DNA from: Cliona cf. orientalis
Lineage: Eukaryota; Porifera; Demospongiae; Clionaida; Clionaidae
Length of the DNA stretch: 64,000 bases
Reading direction: 5' to 3'
Assembly: GCA_963930775.1 (NCBI GenBank)
Contig: OZ005689.1
Coordinates: 17,321,775 to 17,385,774, forward strand
Part shown: positions 1-11,120 of the stretch, in pieces
How positions within the stretch are numbered: position 1 is the first letter of the stretch
Layout of the letters: each line of letters starts with the position of its first letter
Notes under the pieces: model-generated
Database searches by the model: none
Told to the model about the DNA's origin: nothing
Seen by the model: the letters and a program-made list of their open reading frames with translations, nothing else
Program-made: the position numbers and the translations under genes

Positions 1-1026
1 CTATAGTACTAAATCTTGCTACGTGATAATAACCGTATTCCTTGTTCTCGTGAGCCATTATGGCTTTCCTGGAATATTATTGACATGTCATGTCCAACAG
101 CCCATGTTGACTACAAATTAGGTAGAAATTAGGCCTTGTGGATCACTGTTGCATGTTACATGGCAATTTGTCAGCAATCGGTGTTTACATAAATGATAAA
201 AGTAGTAATTTTATAGTAGTAAGGCTTGTACGTGTTGTATCAAGATGCAAGATCAACACTTTATTGGAGCAGGATACATTTACGTTTGTCAGAATGACCT
301 GCATAGTACCAGTGTATAATGACTTGGTGCATGCACACACTGACATACAAACACATACACTCAGAATCAGTCATTTGTTCTGTTCTGTACTTCTGAACGT
401 TACCTTACCAATGACACCTCTCTAAGATACACTGACAAGAGTTGATCAATTAATGCAGCTAAAAAGGGAATGAACCAGTTAGAAAATTCCCATATTTTAT
501 AGGTTCCTGATACATAATGACCAATTAACTCACAGGTACAATGTTATAGGATGTAGCGGTGTCAAGTAACAGCAGCAGTTGAGTCAGTGTATAGTAGAGG
601 TAGAATAGTCAGTGATTGCCAGCAAGTAGCTGAATCTTTACACCTATTCAGGACTCAATCTGTGCAGTGCCAGCTACAAATGTGATAATATGGGGCCCAC
701 AAAAGTCTGACAAAACTATCAACTACAATAATAATTTATGACTTTGATATTTTCGTATGATGTATCATGCAGGATGTAGCTGTTACCCTGATGGCCATTC
801 ACAAGCATGTCATTCATGCACCTTTTCCCTTTGCAATTCAGAAGCACTGTAAGTGCACCGGCTTCCATGGAAAAAGGCATTCCAATAGGTTTAATTGGGT
901 ATGAAGCCTACTAAATCAGCAGTTATCAAAAACAAGGTCAGCCTGATTATAATAATTATGGACAGTATCATAGACAGTCAAATGCAGTATTGTATCAGTG
1001 GTTGACCGTCAGTCAGTGAATTCGCA
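1..1026. other. Upstream intergenic, no gene seen
   Basis: AT-rich sequence with stops in all frames beyond short chance ORFs. No repeat or conserved motif was recognised. It presumably contains the promoter and 5' leader of the gene starting at 1027. Confidence 0.6.
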
Positions 1027-2802
1027 ATGCTTTGTATCCTTCTAATATTTTGCATTTGTTTGCAAGGAGTGGATGGACAAAATAATCTATCAAGAAATTC
1101 TTTGGAGCAAGAAGACAACATGAACTGTCCTCCTTGGTTCCACTATAATTCCACTAGTGAGAAATGTGAGTGTTTTCATCACCCTGATGTGAAAGTTGAT
1201 GTGATATGTACTGAATCAGAAGCTCTGTTGAATTTTGGCTCTTGCATGACTTACGATAATACAACAAGGATTACTTCACTAGGTCAGTGTGTGTCATTCT
1301 TGGTCAAGGATAGAAAGGTATCCATGTTGAGAAACTATATCCAATTGCCAAAGAATCTATCTGAATTGAATGAATACATGTGTGCACCAATGAACCGTAA
1401 AGGTCGTGTGTGTAGTGAATGTATCGATGGGTTTGGTCCTTCTGTGTTCACATATGGGTTCCAATGTGCCAACTGCACTGGTGCCTGGTATGGGATACCA
1501 GTATATCTATTGTTGGAGTTTGCACCAATCACAATATTTTACTTCATCATCTTAGCTTTTCAAATCAGTGTGACAAAAGCTCCCATGACTGGTTTTATCC
1601 TTTACAGTCAGTTAGTAGCTTTATTTCTCGAATCATTTGCAACATTTCGAGCTTCTATTGTATATGAACAAGGTGCTACAATGTACATCTTGTTCCAGCT
1701 TGTGACTATGTTTTATGGTGTATGGAATTTGGATTTTGTTAGATACATACTGCCGCCATTTTGTATCTCTCCTCATTTTAAACAATTGCATATTATCTCT
1801 CTGTTCTACATCTCTGCCTTTTACCCTTTAATTTTGATTGGCCTGACGTGGGCATGTATTGAGATACATTCTCATAATTTTAAACCCCTTGTCTGGCTGT
1901 GGAACAAAGCAAGAGTTATTACTGCAAAGAAAAGGGAATCTAAAGGAACTATTGTTGACGTATTTGCCTCTTTTCTCCTTCTGTCATATACTTAGATGAT
2001 GCAGACATCTTTGTACATCCTATTTGCAACATATATACTCAACATCAACAATGAACCACCCATAGCTGTTGTTGGCAATGATCCTAATGTTAAATATTTT
2101 AGTAGCAAGCACATTCCATTTGCTATTCTTGCCTTTTTCATCCTGCTTGGACCAGTGCTACTACCTGCATTGCTGTTAGCACTATACCCCATAAGGTCTT
2201 GCCGTTTAGTTTTAGAAAAATTTGGACTTGGTGGACACACTAAAGCGGCCCTAGATATTTTTGTGGAGACGTTTTACAGTTGTTACAGAGATGGGCTTGA
2301 TGGTGGAAAGGATCTGCGAAGCTTGGCGTCCCTTTACTTCTTTATTAGGATACTTATCTTTCTTGTAATAGCTGTGCAGTCTGAAGTTATCTTTTTCATT
2401 TCTTTAGCACTGATCTTCTGTGGCACTTTACTCCTCATCGCTACAGTTCATCCTTACAAGAAAGCCTATATGACTAACATGGATATCTTACTTTTAACCG
2501 CCTTATCTCTGGTCAGCACACTATATGTGCTTTATCTCTACCTTGTTCCTGGATATGCAAGATTCATATCAATTGTTATGATCATTATTTATACCCTTCC
2601 ATTGGTTGGATTTTGTGTTATAGTATCAAGCAACATTGTTAAGAAGATGCCGCTCCTAAAACAAGTCAAAAATTTCTTTTTAGTTCATATCCCAAACAGT
2701 ACAACTGTTCATGGTCAGACGGTTAATGCACACGACTTAGAAGGTAATATTGAACTGCCAGATCGAATAGTTCATGCAGATGCTTACTTGGATACGTATT
2801 AA
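1027..2802 (+). pseudogene. Cys-rich multi-pass membrane protein split by in-frame TAG
   Basis: Two ORFs in the same frame (1027-1995 and 1996-2802) are separated only by a TAG at 1993-1995. The first begins with a signal peptide (MLCILLIFCICLQGVDG), then a Cys-rich extracellular part with NxS/T sites and a C-x2-C-like block (residues about 118-150, with CSEC and CANC), then about four hydrophobic helices. The second continues with about six more helices and a short cytoplasmic tail. Together they read as one polytopic protein of about 590 residues, single-exon as far as I can see. The layout resembles uncharacterised invertebrate proteins that carry a Cys-rich ectodomain ahead of many helices; here the large N-terminal repeat domain often seen in such proteins is absent. 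The TAG falls inside a continuous hydrophobic/linker run, so a sense-to-stop change is likeliest. No typical readthrough context follows (TAG ATG ATG). Function unknown. Confidence 0.7.
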
Positions 2803-4956
2803 TACACTTTGATTCTTAACTGATATTGTCGACAGTAGACTTGGTGAAAGAACATAAACAGTGCTTTCCTGTACATGAACCCGTAGTAGTCAGTCATACA
2901 TAAAATGAATATCATCAACTGTATAGGAATTGGGATCTCCTACTCATAGCGAACATGGAGTGACTGATTCTAACCAGTTCCCCTTTATCTTTACACCTTT
3001 TAATGTTCATCATCATCTCATGTATTAAATTTTGATTGTCTTATTTTATCTGTTCTCTTAATGATAGTGATCATATGATAATAATATAGTAGCCTAAGCT
3101 GATAATTATAAAGACCAGAGTTATGAACACTGTGCATCCCAGCAATTAAATGTGATGCAATATTCTACTGTGATAAGCCCGAGGGAGAGACCAGATCTTC
3201 TAGAGAACATTTTTAACTTAATGGTATATAGCTAGAGAAGTGGCGGCAACAGATCTATGGTCAATTAAAATGCACCACTCAAACGCTTCACTCAATACAT
3301 CGATAACTATGAATCTGAGTCAGAAGGATCTTTTCCTGGCTGAAGAATGATCTGTAAGACAAAATCTCTGACTCATGTGAGATGAATATAACCATGGTGC
3401 AACATGGCTATAAAAAGCTTATAGAGAGAGGGCTAGTGAGAGAAATTGAGGTGCAAATAAAAATTAACAGAAGCTGCATAATAATAATTATGTTCCATCC
3501 GATTTTTGTCTGACCTGAGGTGCAATAGAGCTTCTGATGATACCAGGGTATGAATAAGATCAGAGGTGCTGGCACTTTGATTTTAGAAGTGCAATCAGAA
3601 TTGAGGCTATTGTCAGTGTTTAAAGGCAAGGGAGCTTGGAGAATGATATCAAAGGCCAGGATACATGTAGGTGACAGGTCTTCTCGAATAACGGGCAAGC
3701 CAGTGGTAGTAGTTAAAATAGACGACCACAAGCTGATTCAGCAGGAAGAATAGACAAGTATGGGCTCGAAATTAGCCTTAAAATGGATCATTCAGCTTCC
3801 AATTCCATGTACAGTGTGCAAGAATCAGTTTTGGTGTGCCTCTAGCTATCTACTTAACTTCCAGGTCGTCCCTCTTTATGTTATTGTTGGCTAGCCTGTG
3901 CAATGTCTAGCCAAAACTTAGTACCATGATAGTGCAGAGATATTGGCATCCACCTCTCCCAGCCAAACCAGACTACTCCCCAACTGATTGCTGCTGAAAT
4001 ATGTACCACCACACCCCCGGACTTAACTAGGGGGTGGGTTCTCTTCAGTGCTGGGAAAATGATGATTCCTGCTATTGCACTAAATATTATATCGATCCTT
4101 ATATCACTGAGATATAGCTATGAGGCCCACTGGGCCACAGTGCTACTGTAAAAAGCCAAAGGCTCTATTATATTGGAGCTATAATATTTTCAATGTGTAC
4201 AGGTCATCACAGAACGCTCTTGATGGGTGTGGTCATTCAATTATTCCATTCTATTCCACCGACACCACAACATGGTACAGTATTGTGCAACTAATAATAT
4301 TATAACAGTGCTGGAATTAGGATACATTACATTTTCTCTTTGATATATAATAGCCAATTATTGTTCCTGATCTAGCTCATTCAGGCATTTATAGAGTGTG
4401 CAAACACAAAATTTAATGGTTCCCTTCTATGTTAGATGCAGAGGAGTAGCGAAGAATTTTGAGCCACGTGGCTGTGTGTGTGCATGCATATAATATTATA
4501 CTCCCCACTCCTACACTTGAGGTAATCAAATTACGAGAAAAATAGAAAAGCTACATACAATGAAATAGGATACTCTTTCTCTCTTTATTACTCTAGCTAT
4601 TATCAAATAATATTAGGTTACCTTCACCTTCTGACATTAGAAAATTCTAAGTTTAAATTTCTGTGGGGCATGCTCCAGGCTTCAAGGTTACCATACTGGG
4701 CCATCCAAAAGCCATATTCAACAACACTGGTATGTATCATAAAATAACCTGATTTTGTGCGTAAGTTAATTAGCTATACTGAATGTAACCAGGGAGATAG
4801 CATTTGAAGTAGATGGAGTCAGGAGTTCACGTAACTTGATCAAAGGTCTCAAAATTACTAGGTTGTAACAAGTACATAGGCTATTGCATTGTTATTGCTT
4901 ATGAAAGAAGAAAAACATAATTATGTGCCTATAGAATCAAATTCGTACAATAATAA
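2803..4956. other. Intergenic, no gene recognised
   Basis: AT-rich non-coding sequence. The short ORFs on both strands (for example around 3408-3753 and 4120-4305) have no domain signature and no plausible splice partners. No clear inverted repeat was found. Confidence 0.5.
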
Positions 4957-5267
4957 CAGTGGCGTATCTAGCATGGAGCTCAGGGTGCTGGAGCACCCCC
5001 CTCAGCTCTGGCACAACAGCCAGCTCAGTACCTCAGCACAAATTATTGTCAATGATAATCGATAACTGGCAGCTCCTACCAACAATAAACTTACTGGCCT
5101 CTAAAATTCGCTCCTTAACCAGCGTTTTCTCATCGTCACTAGGCCTAAAACAGCCTTCTTTGTCTTCAAGAACGCCTAAATGAGGGGCGTGGCTAAAAAT
5201 TTTGCGCGCGCGCTTCGCGCGCAATCGACCTAGCACCTCCCTCCTTCAAATCCTGGACACGCCACTG
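4957..5267. mobile_element. 311-bp MITE, CAGTGGCG termini, 5-bp TSD
   Basis: The ends are CAGTGGCGTATCTAG and its inverted counterpart (...CTGGACACGCCACTG). The flanks are an exact AATAA at 4952-4956 and 5268-5272. The interior holds a GC-rich stretch with alternating CG (about 5183-5221) that is shared with the element at 52594-52925. No coding capacity. Confidence 0.75.
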
Positions 5268-5560
5268 AATAATGTCAAAGTAGTTTTATAGTGAACATGT
5301 AGTAAACGGTTGTAAATATAGTGCGTGCACAGTCTAAATTCGATCTGCCTCACGTCTCAAAGAGCTCTGTTGAGGCCCTGAATTTCCTATCACTACAACA
5401 TAGATTACCTCATAATTACATCACCTCAGAAAAATAAATCACAACTGATGATCTATGCTAGAGGGATGTTGGGGACTGTTTCAATCAGATCGTCGAGATT
5501 CCCATAATATTATTAATATACATGGTTCTCAATACCAGTTCATACTACATATCATTATAA

Positions 5561-6057
5561 CTAGAGCTCTGTAGAGCACATACCCCGCGCGCTCTGTAGC
5601 CACTGTAGCTGTACTGCACTGTAGAGTAGTAGTGCACACTGCGCAGAGCTTTTATGACCTGACGACCCTTTCCAACACTGCTTGAGCATGCGCAGTCGTA
5701 TCATCATGCTAAAAGAGTGGGTGTGGTGGATAAACCACAGGCATGTTGAACAGAACATGCACGATTTTTAGCGCTAGTAAGCCTTTTTGAGCAATTCGAA
5801 GCCCGTACAAACCAGTTTTTCACCGATATCTATCGATTAGTTGTGCTTACAGCACGCACAGACGCCTAGAACTCGAGATCTGGCGATTTTCGTGCCGACG
5901 ACAACGACAACGACGACAACGACAACAGACGGACAAACCGATTGCTTTACCCCTTGCGCATGCGCGCGGGGTAATTAGTTGTGCACATGACCAGAAGCAC
6001 TGGCAGGCACTATAGTAATTAGAATAATTGGAATTTATATTAAATATTATAATTATT
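5561..6057. mobile_element. Fragment of CTAGAGCTCTGTAGAG repeat family
   Basis: The left end CTAGAGCTCTGTAGAGCACA followed by TACCCCGCGCGC matches the terminal repeat of the complete copy at 35570-36343. The block near 5935-5975 (ACCCCTTGCGCATGCGCGCG, inverted) matches internal sequence at 35695 and 56661. The block 5650-5790 is also present, diverged, at 6163-6720. Confidence 0.55.
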
Positions 6058-6163
6058 ATACCGTATAGCGGGAAATTTTCGAGGGTATTAATTTTCGCTG
6101 TTTTCGCGCATCAGGGTGAATCCGCGAAATTTTATGCCTCGAAAATTTCCCGCTATACGGTAT
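6058..6163. mobile_element. 106-bp hairpin MITE (ATACCGTATAGCGGG termini)
   Basis: About 27-bp inverted termini beginning ATACCGTATAGCGGGAAATT enclose a short loop, so the whole unit could fold as one hairpin. The right half of a second copy ends at 7137. Confidence 0.75.
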
Positions 6164-6229
6164 GACTTGACGACCCGTTCCTACACTCGAGCATGCGCAG
6201 TCCCACGTGCACCAGCACATGATATCAGT

Positions 6230-6619
6230 TAGTCTCGTCCCCAGACCCCACCCCCAAAAGGAGGAAAAGGGTCTGGTGAACTTGGGCTGAATCCTCGGTT
6301 CTCGTTCTACGGCGCATGCGCATATGTGCCGACAAGGCCATGCAAAGCTTGGTTCTGATTGGTCGCTATGGCTGCGTTTGCATGTGATCGCATGCCCGCA
6401 ACGGCAGTAAAACAAACCTTGAATCTGATTGGTCGGTGAAATTGAATAGCTATACAGACGGTATAGCGATGTTGCATTCCTGCGGTAAGCTTGTCATATG
6501 ACTGAGCCAAAGCTACGATCTCATTGGCGCGTGGAAATTCCTCAGCGCAGGCCCAAGGATGCTGCCCAAGTTCACCAGACCCTTTTCCTCCTCGAGGGTG
6601 GGGTCTGGGGACGAGACTA
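6230..6619. mobile_element. 390-bp TIR element with 9-bp TSD (MULE-like MITE)
   Basis: The ends are TAGTCTCGTCCCCAGACCC and its inverted copy, inverted for about 50 bp. The flanks are an exact 9-bp duplication, GATATCAGT, at 6221-6229 and 6620-6628. It is inserted in an older repeat (6163-6720) whose two halves continue on each side. A 9-bp duplication is the Mutator-superfamily hallmark. No coding capacity. Confidence 0.8.
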
Positions 6620-7049
6620 GATATCAGTAGATTTATAGAATGGGTGTGGTCGATATAAACCACAAGGCATGCTGAATAGAAAATGCACTATTTGTAGCGC
6701 TAGCAAGCCATTTTCGAAGAAAGAGCGAACATATAGCTGACATTTTTCTTGGGACGTGTCCAACTATTGTTGAAGACTCGGGTTTTGTGACAGCTACAGC
6801 GTAGGGGTCACGGACGTTGCCGGGCTCTCGGATACACGTCAGATTTTCTCCAACTTCAGCCTCCCAAATGCTTTGATACTCGTGCCGTGGTAGCCACGGA
6901 TCATCGCCTCCACAACACAGCTTCGTAGTTCAGACATAGTTAGCTCGTGTTTAACACTATCTGCTATATATGATTTCCACGCACGTGTGAAAGAAGAGGG
7001 GCGTGGTTTTTATTGCATCCAATTTGGGGGTGTGGCTTTGTCTCAGGGC

Positions 7050-7137
7050 TGATCCTCGAAAAATAAAACGCGAAAAAGTTCAAAACCCCACATCCGCGAA
7101 AATTGCTACCCTCGAAAATTTCCCGCTATACGGTATT
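7050..7137. mobile_element. Truncated copy of the ATACCGTATAGCGGG MITE
   Basis: The right terminus (CCCTCGAAAATTTCCCGCTA then TACGGTAT) is intact. The left terminus is reduced to a diverged CCTCGAAAA stretch. Confidence 0.6.
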
Positions 7138-7347
7138 ACCTAGCCTTTCCCCACTAGTTCACACAAATTCTTCTATGTTTATTAAATCAGGATTTATGCC
7201 TGATACACCAAATCCTATACTATAATCAAATAATATTCATAGTCACAGTATTGATAACCATATGCATGCATGCATGGCTTGGCTCTGGAAGGGGGGCATT
7301 TGGCATTGCCCCAGTGCAGGGCTGATCCAGGGGAGGTGGCTAGCCAC

Positions 7348-7808
7348 TAGTCTCGCAAGCCAGACCCTCACACTCCACAGCGTTTTAGTTCTTTCAGGAA
7401 AAACACGCGGAGGGAGGGTCTGGCCCACTGCCTATACCCGTTTGGATCCAGCCAGACAAGATGTTGTCTGGCCAATCAGATTCGTGGAAAATATGATTAC
7501 GTCACGTTCAATGTTGATCCTGCGTATAGCTGGTGAACGGCGAGGTTTTTTGGAAGTTGACTTACTGTTTGGGCATTTTCTACTATCGAAAAAGTAGCGT
7601 CGCTTGTTCAAGTTGTTTCTTTGTGCTTCCGTGGCTACCATTTTCGAGCGAGATTTTGAATTACATCACGCAGTTGAACGTCATGTGTCGAAATGTTACG
7701 AAATCATGGATCCAAACGGACATAGGCAGTGGGCCAGACCCTCCCCCCGCGTGTTTATCCTGAAAGAATTAAACGCTGCGGAGTGTGAGGGTCTGGCTTG
7801 CGAGACTA
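7348..7808. mobile_element. 461-bp TIR element with 9-bp TSD (MULE-like MITE)
   Basis: The ends are TAGTCTCGCAAGCCAGACCC and its inverted copy; the inverted termini run about 87 bp with few mismatches. The exact 9-bp duplication GCTAGCCAC lies at 7339-7347 and 7809-7817. The terminal TAGTCTCG is shared with the elements at 6230 and (as TAGCCTCG) at 62174, while the interiors differ. ORFs crossing it (for example 7262-7597) are shadows. Confidence 0.85.
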
Positions 7809-7832
7809 GCTAGCCACCTCCCCTCACTAGTT

Positions 7833-8380
7833 AACCCTCGGCGCATGCGCCGTAGGGTTACGGTAGTCGTTCTGTGTGTGTGTGTGTGTCTGTCTGTCTG
7901 TCTGTTACCACGAAATCAGCCGCCTACCTCATTTTTACGTCGCAAACAAAGCTTTATAGGGTTCTTTATGGTGTTTTCAACGTTTTTACCGTTTGACTTT
8001 CCCTGAAAACGCTTCGTTCAAGAGTTCTGGCATCATTTGCCGGACACCGCTGCCTTCCTCGCTCCCTGGCGAACTTTCGACGGCCAAACGAGACAGTGAT
8101 GACTTCTTTTCAACTCGAAAAGTATATATGGTTGGCTATATGCCCAACAACACGACTGGTTCATCACTGATCATAGTACACTGACAGAGAGGCTTCTTGG
8201 CTATCTCTGCATTCTACAAAATGCTGACACAGCATTGCACACGTGATATTGCTGGACATTACGCAATCGCGTGCAATGTGCATTTTTGTGGTTACTCTGA
8301 CAGTTTGCTATTGTAAGCATCTTGCAGTAATGTTGGACAGCTAGGCAGTACTGCTCAGTGCTTGCGCGCCGAGGGTTTTG
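7833..8380. mobile_element. TIR repeat, AACCCTCGGCGC termini, with microsatellite
   Basis: The left end TTAACCCTCGGCGCATGCGC and the right end TGCGCGCCGAGGGTTTT are inverted. Just inside the left end is a (TG)n/(TCTG)n microsatellite at about 7872-7905. A related terminus (AACCCTCGCC) bounds an inner unit at 38558-40043. Confidence 0.5.
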
Positions 8381-8445
8381 CACTATAGTGCTTCATTCTT
8401 TTATGCAATGTATTATAGGAGATGTCCACCGTTATTAACCAGCCA

Positions 8446-8473
8446 CCCCCCCCCCCCCCCCCCCCCCCCCCCC
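8446..8473. repeat. Poly-C run of 28
   Basis: Uninterrupted C homopolymer. Similar runs of 25 and 26 occur at 16070-16094 and 16159-16184. Confidence 0.9.
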
Positions 8474-8736
8474 GTTGGCCACCTCTATGCAAATTTTCTG
8501 GATCAGCGCCTGCCCACTTCAGGTGCCACGTGAGAGCAATGGTCGACACAAATCCTATATAATAGTCCCATATCAGTTGGCAATGGTACTATTCTTTCTA
8601 ATCCCATCCTCGCCTTCCAATGTCAACGGTAGCATAGTATTTCTTGAAGGAGTGAAATCCATCGGTTGAAAGCCTATTATGCGTAAACCTAATAATTATT
8701 GTTATAGTGCATCCTACATTAAAATATAGACATTAA

Positions 8737-8775
8737 AGGCATTGTGTCCATACATAAGGCCTAATTGCTTTAACT
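8737..8775. mobile_element. Solo end of the TTAA/AGGCATTGTGTC MITE
   Basis: TTAA at 8733-8736 is followed by AGGCATTGTGTCCATACATA and more of the same terminus seen at the far end of the complete copy next door, then unrelated sequence. Confidence 0.6.
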
Positions 8776-8880
8776 AGCCCTCTTGGTTAAACATGCATGC
8801 ACCAAGAATAATCAGTAGGCAAAAATGGAATAACAACTATCTAATCATTAACACTACTGTACCTTTGAGAATGATATTAA

Positions 8881-9292
8881 AGGCATTGTGTCATGCTATA
8901 AGCGCTGATTGCCTGCTAATTGAAGCCGCACGCGCCCACGCGGTAAACGAACACTGGGCGTGGCGGATGGCTGATAAGTTCGCGTGTACATTCAAATCTG
9001 CCCGCTGAGGCTCACTCTGCTGGGCGTTCGACTTTCTAGGCGTCGTGTAGGCTCTCGATCCTATACTTATCAGCTTTCTTACTCTTTAACCGTCCATAAC
9101 CGAAGATTGCAGGCTTCTCAACTCGACCGTCGCGAATGTCTTTTGCGCTGCACGTGTTCGATCTCCGCGTACTTCCGTGGACTATACCGTGATATTGGGC
9201 GTGCCCGTACTTCCTGTGCCCACTTTAATTGAATTTTTGAACTAATGAGCTCATTAAGAAGCAATTAGGCCTTATGTATGGACACAATGCCT
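8881..9292. mobile_element. 412-bp piggyBac-like MITE, TTAA TSD
   Basis: Flanked by TTAA (8877-8880 and 9293-9296). The termini are AGGCATTGTGTC and its inverted copy. A second copy of exactly the same length lies inverted at 34386-34797. An 82-codon ORF (8984-9232) is open in both copies, but it lacks any domain signature and is probably shared only because the element is. Confidence 0.8.
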
Positions 9293-9532
9293 TTAAATTT
9301 AAATATGAGGTATGTAACCTATGGTGCTCGTACATGCATGCAGGCTCTGATCATACGTAGTAACCCAGAGTTGACTGCAATTATTAATGGTTAAAGCCTC
9401 AGGAAATTCCAAAGCTGTAATTAACCACAACTATGCATCATTAAGGTTCCCCCCATATTTAGGTTCTGTTTGTGGTTGTGACTACTGTAGCCCATAGAAA
9501 TATCAGTTACATAAGTAATACCAGGCTAGGCT

Positions 9533-11120
9533 ATGGAGATGCTGATTGCTTTTTTCTATTGTACAACCACTCTCATAGCTGCTGTTGCCTCATATAAGGC
9601 TGCTGTGGTGGAGTTCAAGACAGACAGCAATCATTTAAGTCCTCAGTACGTGCAGAATAATCTGATTGGTTTCGAAAAAGTATTAAAAAGGATCACAGCA
9701 GAAGGTGGGGCACAAATTGTTGTATTTCCTGAAAATGCTATCCTAGGAGTTGATCTGGAAAGAACAAGGAAGAGCATTTACACCTACCTGGAGGTAATCC
9801 CCACTCCGCAGTCGAATAAAATTCTTCCTTGTAATGATATCGAATACTCAGATCGTCCAACTCTTACAAACTTGAGCTGCTTTGCTCGCAATTACAATGT
9901 AGTCCTTGTAGCAAATATGGGTGAAGTGCAACCCTGCAGTGGTGGTTTTATAGATTGTCCCAAAGATGGACACTTCCAGTTCAATACTAATGTGGTATTT
10001 GAAAATGATGGACATTTAATAGCCAAGTATCAAAAGCAACATCTATATGACATAGAGAACAACATTTTCGATATTGGTAGTCAAATTTATTCAAGTATTG
10101 CATTCAATACCTCATTTGGAGTCACATTTGGAACACTTTTTTGTTTAGATATCCTCCATAAGGAACCTGGAAGTGGCTTGGTGAGCATATTGAATGTGAA
10201 AAACATCATACTGCCACTAGCATGGGGTAACAACTTTCCATTTCATATGTCTTTAGTAGTGGAGCAAAGTTGGTCTTTGAAACATAAAGTTAATCTTCTT
10301 GCTGCAAACCTCCAATATAGCTATGAATCCTTCAAAGGACATTCAAAACTGGCATACTATAGTTCAGGAAGTGGGATATATTCTTCTGGACATGCTATTA
10401 ATTATTATATCAGTGATAATTTATCTTCAGCAATGGGTGACATTATCATCGCAGAAGTGCCAGAAGATCCAGAGAGAAGCAACACTGGAAATGATAATGG
10501 AAATATACTTTACCCTGAGAACATTAAGTCTCGAATATCAACTTATCTAACTTACAGATTTCTTGAACACAGCAACGGAGTTATTGAAGTGACTCATAAG
10601 TATTTAGAAAAGAATTCTATAACTTGTAGATTGGAATATTCCATTCAGATTCATGGACTACTTGAGAGATATGCTCTTGGTGCTTTTATTGGAGTTAAGC
10701 CACATGATCAGTCGTTTGGGTATGCTGTCTGTGTGATAGTCAAGTGTAGAACATCAAACATTCAAGATTGTGGATCACCAATTGAAGGATACTCTTCTAA
10801 TACTCTCTTTAACTCACTTCATAGCTATTAGTGGGACATTTCCAAATGACTCCGAAGTGTATGCTGGTGCGCTTGGTAGTGGATTAAAATTATTACAGCC
10901 TGACTTGCTAAAAGTAAGCAGTAACAGCTTGACTATCATTGGCTATGACAGGCCATTGCTTTCTGCAAGTCTCTGGGCAAAAACAAATCTAAAAGACTCT
11001 GTGACTGAGGAATGTGATGACAAGGCATATGATTTCACCGTTGTCCTAGCCAGTTTCATTGTTGCATGTATAAGGCTATATCATATCAAATTTAGAAAGC
11101 AGAATAATTGTAAAAAATAA
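9533..11120 (+). CDS. Vanin/biotinidase-type nitrilase-superfamily amidohydrolase
   Basis: Opens with a signal peptide (residues 1-20) and carries the nitrilase-fold catalytic residues in the vanin/biotinidase arrangement: Glu67 in VVFPENA, Lys168 in AKYQKQHLYD and Cys204 in TLFCLDIL. By family, the enzyme hydrolyses an amide such as pantetheine or biocytin at the cell surface or outside the cell; the substrate cannot be told from sequence. The first 432 codons (9533-10831) are uninterrupted. The expected C-terminal segment (SGTFPNDSEVY..., then a hydrophobic stretch FTVVLASFIVACIRL and a basic tail) follows in another frame from about 10818 to 11120. Either a 1-nt indel near 10805-10823 or a tiny intron ending at CTTCATAG (10817-10824; candidate donor at 10770) explains the change. 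The hydrophobic C-terminus suggests membrane attachment. Confidence 0.8.

Noticed and set aside
8984-9232. 82-codon ORF also open at 34446-34694
   Set aside because: It lies wholly inside two copies of the same 412-bp MITE and has no domain signature, so sharing is explained by the element.
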